From the NCBI GenBank assembly GCA_018881555.1, contig JACAXG010000054.1, positions 3,899,723 through 3,963,722 on the forward strand: a stretch of DNA of 64,000 bases, given 5' to 3'. Source of the stretch: Amblyornis subalaris. Lineage: Eukaryota; Chordata; Aves; Passeriformes; Ptilonorhynchidae. The notes beneath the pieces were generated by a model that was not told the origin of the DNA, ran no database searches, and worked only from the letters and a program-made list of their open reading frames with translations. The position numbers were made by a program, and so were the translations under genes. Positions 62,218-64,000 of the stretch are shown here, piece after piece (the stretch's first letter is position 1; the number at the start of each line of letters is the position of its first letter).

Positions 62218-62948
62218 GATACAAACAACAAAATGAAATCAAACCTTAACTGCTCTAGCAGAATGAAACGTGATTTTGATTGCACGTTTCTTCACGCTGG
62301 GTTTGCACCACTGAAATGTGCTGTGGAGAAAACAAGACTAGAAAAATTCTGCCCCTTGAATTGCAAGGATGGCTTTTGTAAAAGGTGTACAGAAGAACAT
62401 CAGAAAATACTCCTTAGTGACTCATACCATGCAGCCACCAGACACATAGATCTTGAAGATGGAGAAAGACCCATACATAACAAAGAAAACAAGCAACTAC
62501 CCCACAGACTTGATGAAGGTATCTGTGAAATGGAGGCAATGGAAAACAGTAAACTTAATGAGGACAGTGGTTATTCCTCTATGTTAAGTACTCAGTATGC
62601 TGATACAATAGAACATGAGGATAGTATACCTTTGGCTGGGAGTCTCTATGGCACACCAAGACATTGTCTCATGAAGAACCAAAACCAAGAACAGTTTTCA
62701 AAAAAGACACTGTTGCCAGTAGTCCATTATGAAGAAATGGTTTGCTCAACTTTGAAAAAAAGTGGTAAAAGAAATCTCAAGTCTGCTGTAGACAGAATTG
62801 TTTTTAGGGGAAAACTTGAACTTTGTAACTTAATTGGAAAGAAAATGGGGCTGGATAAAATAGACATTCTTGCTGAACTCTTCCAAAAGAACCTGAAGCA
62901 CATATTAGCAAACATTTTAAGGCATCTCAGCGAGATGGATTTAGTAAA
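62218..62948 (+). CDS. FBXO5: FBXO5 exon 2 (coding 62233-62948, residues 1-238)
   Basis: The acceptor (gtttcttgcag) ends at 62217 and the donor is gtaagt at 62949, in phase 2. It carries the KEN sequence, the DSGYSS degron and the first half of the F-box, plus a cysteine-rich stretch (residues 40-52, CPLNCKDGFCKRC) that matches the cysteine positions of the mammalian protein only partly. Confidence 0.93.
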
Positions 62949-63349
62949 GTAAGTATATTGATCTCATTGTATATCACTCGCAAAGGAAATGACCTAATCA
63001 GATACCTTAATGTTTTAGATATAGGGCTTGTGACATTTACTCAGTGTTTCGTCCTATGTGTTAATACATTAAAACATGAACTGACGATGTAAGCCATTAT
63101 ATATATGGAGAATGTGTCTTTTCTCTAGAAGGCAAGTTAAGGACTACAACTGTGAACATATTCTATCTTAATATGAAAGAAAAAGGTTACAGTTATTCTT
63201 GCTATTAAATAAATCCCTTCCCTAGGAGGTAACTTTTATGTTTGTATTGTCGTTGCAGTTTTGCCAAAGTCAGCACAACATGGCAGAAGATTCTACAAGA
63301 AGATAAATGGATTTTCCAAATGTATAGCAGAGCTGTGAAAAACCTTTCT
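62233..63349 (+). CDS. FBXO5: FBXO5 (EMI1) N-terminal and F-box coding region, 3' truncated by the window edge
   Basis: Coding parts 62233-62948 and 63259-63349 give the first 269 residues of an F-box protein. Visible elements are a KEN sequence at 84-86 (HNKEN), the DSGYSS phosphodegron at 111-116 for SCF-bTrCP, and a helical F-box region around 209-255 (DILAELF ... MDLVNFAKVSTTWQKIL). EMI1 is known as an APC/C inhibitor in S and G2 phase; PLK1 phosphorylation of the DSGxxS motif triggers its destruction at mitosis. The inhibitory zinc-binding region and C-terminal tail are encoded by later exons outside the window. The start at 62233 is the first ATG after the acceptor; a second in-frame ATG at 62263 aligns with an internal methionine used by the short mammalian isoform. 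The gene lies 1.9 kb downstream of MTRF1L on the same strand, as in other vertebrates. Confidence 0.93.
62949..63258 (+). other. FBXO5 intron 2
   Basis: A 310-base AT-rich intron with consensus splice sites. Nothing else is seen. Confidence 0.92.
63259..63349 (+). CDS. FBXO5: FBXO5 exon 3 (residues 239-269)
   Basis: The acceptor (cgttgcag) ends at 63258 and the donor is gtaagt at 63350. One base completes Asn239, then FAKVSTTWQKILQEDKWIFQ and MYSRAVKNLS follow, ending in phase 0. This is the second half of the F-box, including the VSTTW block. It is too short to be called as an ORF alone. Confidence 0.94.
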
Positions 63350-64000
63350 GTAAGTTTCTGGACTTGTTAAAAAATTTGGACCTGAACCATCAATGTTTTT
63401 CTGCTATTTCCTCCTCCTATCCTCAAGAGATTGCAGAAAAGTTTTGTAGATTGAAAACTGTCACTGGAGTGTCTGAGTTTGTCTTGTTATGATGCCCTGT
63501 CTCAAGTGTTGCTAGTGACATCAGTGACTTTGGGGACCCCCAGGAAGGTTGACTGAGAAGGTGACCCAAAGAGAGANGCAGATATTCTTAAGAGCTTCCA
63601 GATGTCCTGTGATACAGAGAAAGGCAGGAAGGAGAGAGTGATTTCCAGCACAGCCCACTGGGCAAGTCCTGGAGACTCTGAGTAGAGGCTTTCTTGCTTC
63701 AGCATCTCCACTGATCCAGAAGGAAGAGAGACTGAGATAAACCACTCAGATGGCTTTGTGAATAAGGGTCTCTGTTTATAGCAGTATTCTCTGAAGTCCA
63801 CCATGCCTGCTATGGAAAACTGAAAAGCTTTTTGCACTGTGAGTTATTCCTAATGCCTCTTTGTCCTGTGAAATAAAAAACACTAGATCCATCCACACTA
63901 GACTTGCATTTTATCAAGTCAGGACTCTTAAAACACTAGGTGTGGTTTGGTGGTTTTTTTTTTTTTTTTTTTGAGAAATGGAGAAACAACAAACAAAGGC
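63350..64000 (+). other. FBXO5 intron 3 (partial)
   Basis: Intronic sequence up to the window edge. A 19-base T run occurs at 63954-63972. Minus-strand ORFs at 63502-63837 have no recognisable domain. No coding exon was found before the edge. Confidence 0.8.

Noticed and set aside
1..64000. CRISPR arrays, operons, prophage or bacterial defence systems
   Set aside because: The window is a vertebrate chromosome with spliced genes. No regularly spaced repeats with unique spacers exist.
1..64000. tRNA, rRNA or known microRNA genes
   Set aside because: No cloverleaf with A/B boxes and no familiar microRNA precursor was recognised by eye. A tRNAscan or Rfam search would settle this.

Overview
This window is vertebrate nuclear DNA and almost certainly avian. 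The exons are small and separated by AT-rich introns, splice sites are GT-AG, two CpG islands mark promoters, and several CR1 LINE fragments carry the bird-type 3' end (tandem ATTCTATG-like tail). One LTR (about 14.7-15.3 kb) belongs to a family I associate with neoavian genomes rather than with chicken. About one isolated 'n' occurs every few hundred bases, and there is one 76-base N gap (45774-45849). No prokaryotic features, CRISPR arrays or operons are present.

Three protein-coding genes lie head-to-tail on the + strand, in the order RGS17 - MTRF1L - FBXO5. As I recall it, this matches the conserved order on human 6q25. (1) RGS17 (11.2-41.1 kb): four coding exons rebuild a 210-residue RZ-family regulator of G-protein signalling with an N-terminal cysteine string and a C-terminal RGS domain. 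The untranslated first exon is not recognisable and probably lies outside the window. (2) MTRF1L (45.4-58.4 kb): seven coding exons rebuild a 393-residue mitochondrial class-I release factor with PKT and GGQ motifs, starting in a CpG island. (3) FBXO5/EMI1 (60.3 kb to beyond the right edge): an apparently untranslated exon 1 in a CpG island, then two coding exons with a KEN sequence, a DSGxxS phosphodegron and most of the F-box. The zinc-binding C-terminal exons are beyond the window. The exon phases agree at every internal junction.

The rest is intron, UTR and intergenic DNA. It holds CR1 copies (8.0, 22.9, 47.9, 48.6, 57.2 and 59.7 kb), an old CR1/L3-type remnant (12.4-13.0 kb), an antisense retroviral LTR with a tRNA-Lys-type primer-binding site and a truncated leader (4.24-5.04 kb), an antisense ERVL-like LTR (14.7-15.3 kb), a compound TTCC microsatellite (9.56-9.67 kb) and an AT-rich hairpin in the RGS17 3' region (40.3 kb).

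The genes are not known to act as one system: they cover G-protein signalling, mitochondrial translation termination and APC/C inhibition. I found no convincing new biological system. The best second-look items are the local duplication of the MTRF1L exon-1 end across the gap, the repeated motif in the MTRF1L promoter, the triple inverted-CCAAT plus CHR-like FBXO5 promoter with a first exon lacking AUG, and the Lys-PBS retroviral fragment.
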